The notes under the pieces were generated by a model. It saw only the letters and a list, made by a program, of their open reading frames with translations, had not been told where the DNA came from and made no database searches. Made by a program: the position numbers and the translations under genes. Shown here in pieces: positions 7,534-7,811 of a stretch of DNA of 7,811 nucleotides; the first letter of the stretch is position 1, and every line of letters starts with the position of its first letter. This DNA comes from an uncultured Burkholderiales bacterium (GTDB taxonomy: Bacteria; Pseudomonadota; Gammaproteobacteria; Burkholderiales; Burkholderiaceae_C), in contig CAIYKK010000409.1 of assembly GCA_903926695.1 (NCBI GenBank), positions 1 through 7,811 on the forward strand, read 5' to 3'.

Positions 7534-7811
7534 CTGACACAAGGCCAGCCTACGATGACCAGTTCGTGGTCGATGCTTTTTCCGACGCTTTTATGGCCGG
7601 GCGCACCTTGATGGCGCCCGACTGGCGCGGCTTCGGCCAGCGCGCATCCGCCGACTGGTCAATCTCGAAGGCTTTGGCCTGCCCGCCAGCGACCCGACAC
7701 AGGCGCCAGGCCGCTACGCACAATGGATGGACCAGCTCAAAAGCCTGGAGCGCGGCGACATCGCCCTGAAAACCTACGCCAGCCGCGAAGCCGTCGCCAG
7801 CCGCCTGATAA
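7524..7811 (+). pseudogene. Alpha/beta-hydrolase remnant, internally deleted and running off the window
   Basis: Two hydrolase pieces lie in different frames. In the frame of the ATG at 7524, the residues from about 7554 read QFVVDAF then APDWRGFGQ (ending at 7640), the strand and loop that follow the N-terminal HG motif in this family. From about 7643, two bases out of phase, RIRRLVNLEGFGLP and then GRYAQWMDQLKSLERG continue to the window end; these resemble the cap region that normally follows the nucleophile. In intact relatives known to me, about 55-65 residues separate the two blocks, including the nucleophile elbow GHSMGG and its catalytic Ser; none of that is present. The N-terminal 30-40 residues with the oxyanion HG motif are also missing. 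The ATG at 7524 follows the terminator by one base, with no Shine-Dalgarno. An active enzyme is very unlikely. The true 3' end lies outside the window. Confidence 0.75.

Overview
The window reads as chromosomal DNA from a GC-rich betaproteobacterium. Burkholderiales is most likely, and the style of the IlvD, LysS, patatin and OmpA-lipoprotein sequences suggests a Comamonadaceae-like lineage. This placement is recognition from memory, not a database result. I see no phage, plasmid, CRISPR, tRNA/rRNA or complete insertion sequence, and no convincing new multi-gene system.

Layout. Bases 1-136 hold no gene I can support. A patatin-like phospholipase (137-1345, +) converges on lysS (1367-2929, -) across a 21-bp gap. 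Upstream of lysS on the minus strand lie a stand-alone LON substrate-binding-domain protein (3082-3756) and ilvD (3861-5720). The four genes are full length with intact signature motifs. The three minus-strand genes point the same way, but their gaps of 152 and 104 bp, plus a candidate promoter before the LON gene, do not argue for a tight operon.

The right-hand third differs. A minus-strand aldo/keto reductase (5951-6556) has lost about its first 150 residues, including the catalytic half of the barrel. A 248-bp non-coding stretch follows. It holds a perfect GC-rich inverted repeat and leads into an intact outer-membrane lipoprotein with a glycine zipper and a C-terminal OmpA domain (6805-7476, +), which has a strong Shine-Dalgarno and a textbook UUCG-loop terminator. 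Directly after that terminator is an alpha/beta-hydrolase remnant (7524-window end). It lacks its N-terminus and has lost an internal block that should carry the nucleophile motif, with a change of reading frame at the junction.

How the genes relate. lysS (lysyl-tRNA charging) and ilvD (branched-chain amino acid synthesis) are housekeeping functions. The patatin and the OmpA lipoprotein are lipid/envelope functions. The notable signal is local gene decay on both sides of the intact lipoprotein gene, either real micro-deletions or an assembly artefact. It should be tested against raw reads and intact relatives.
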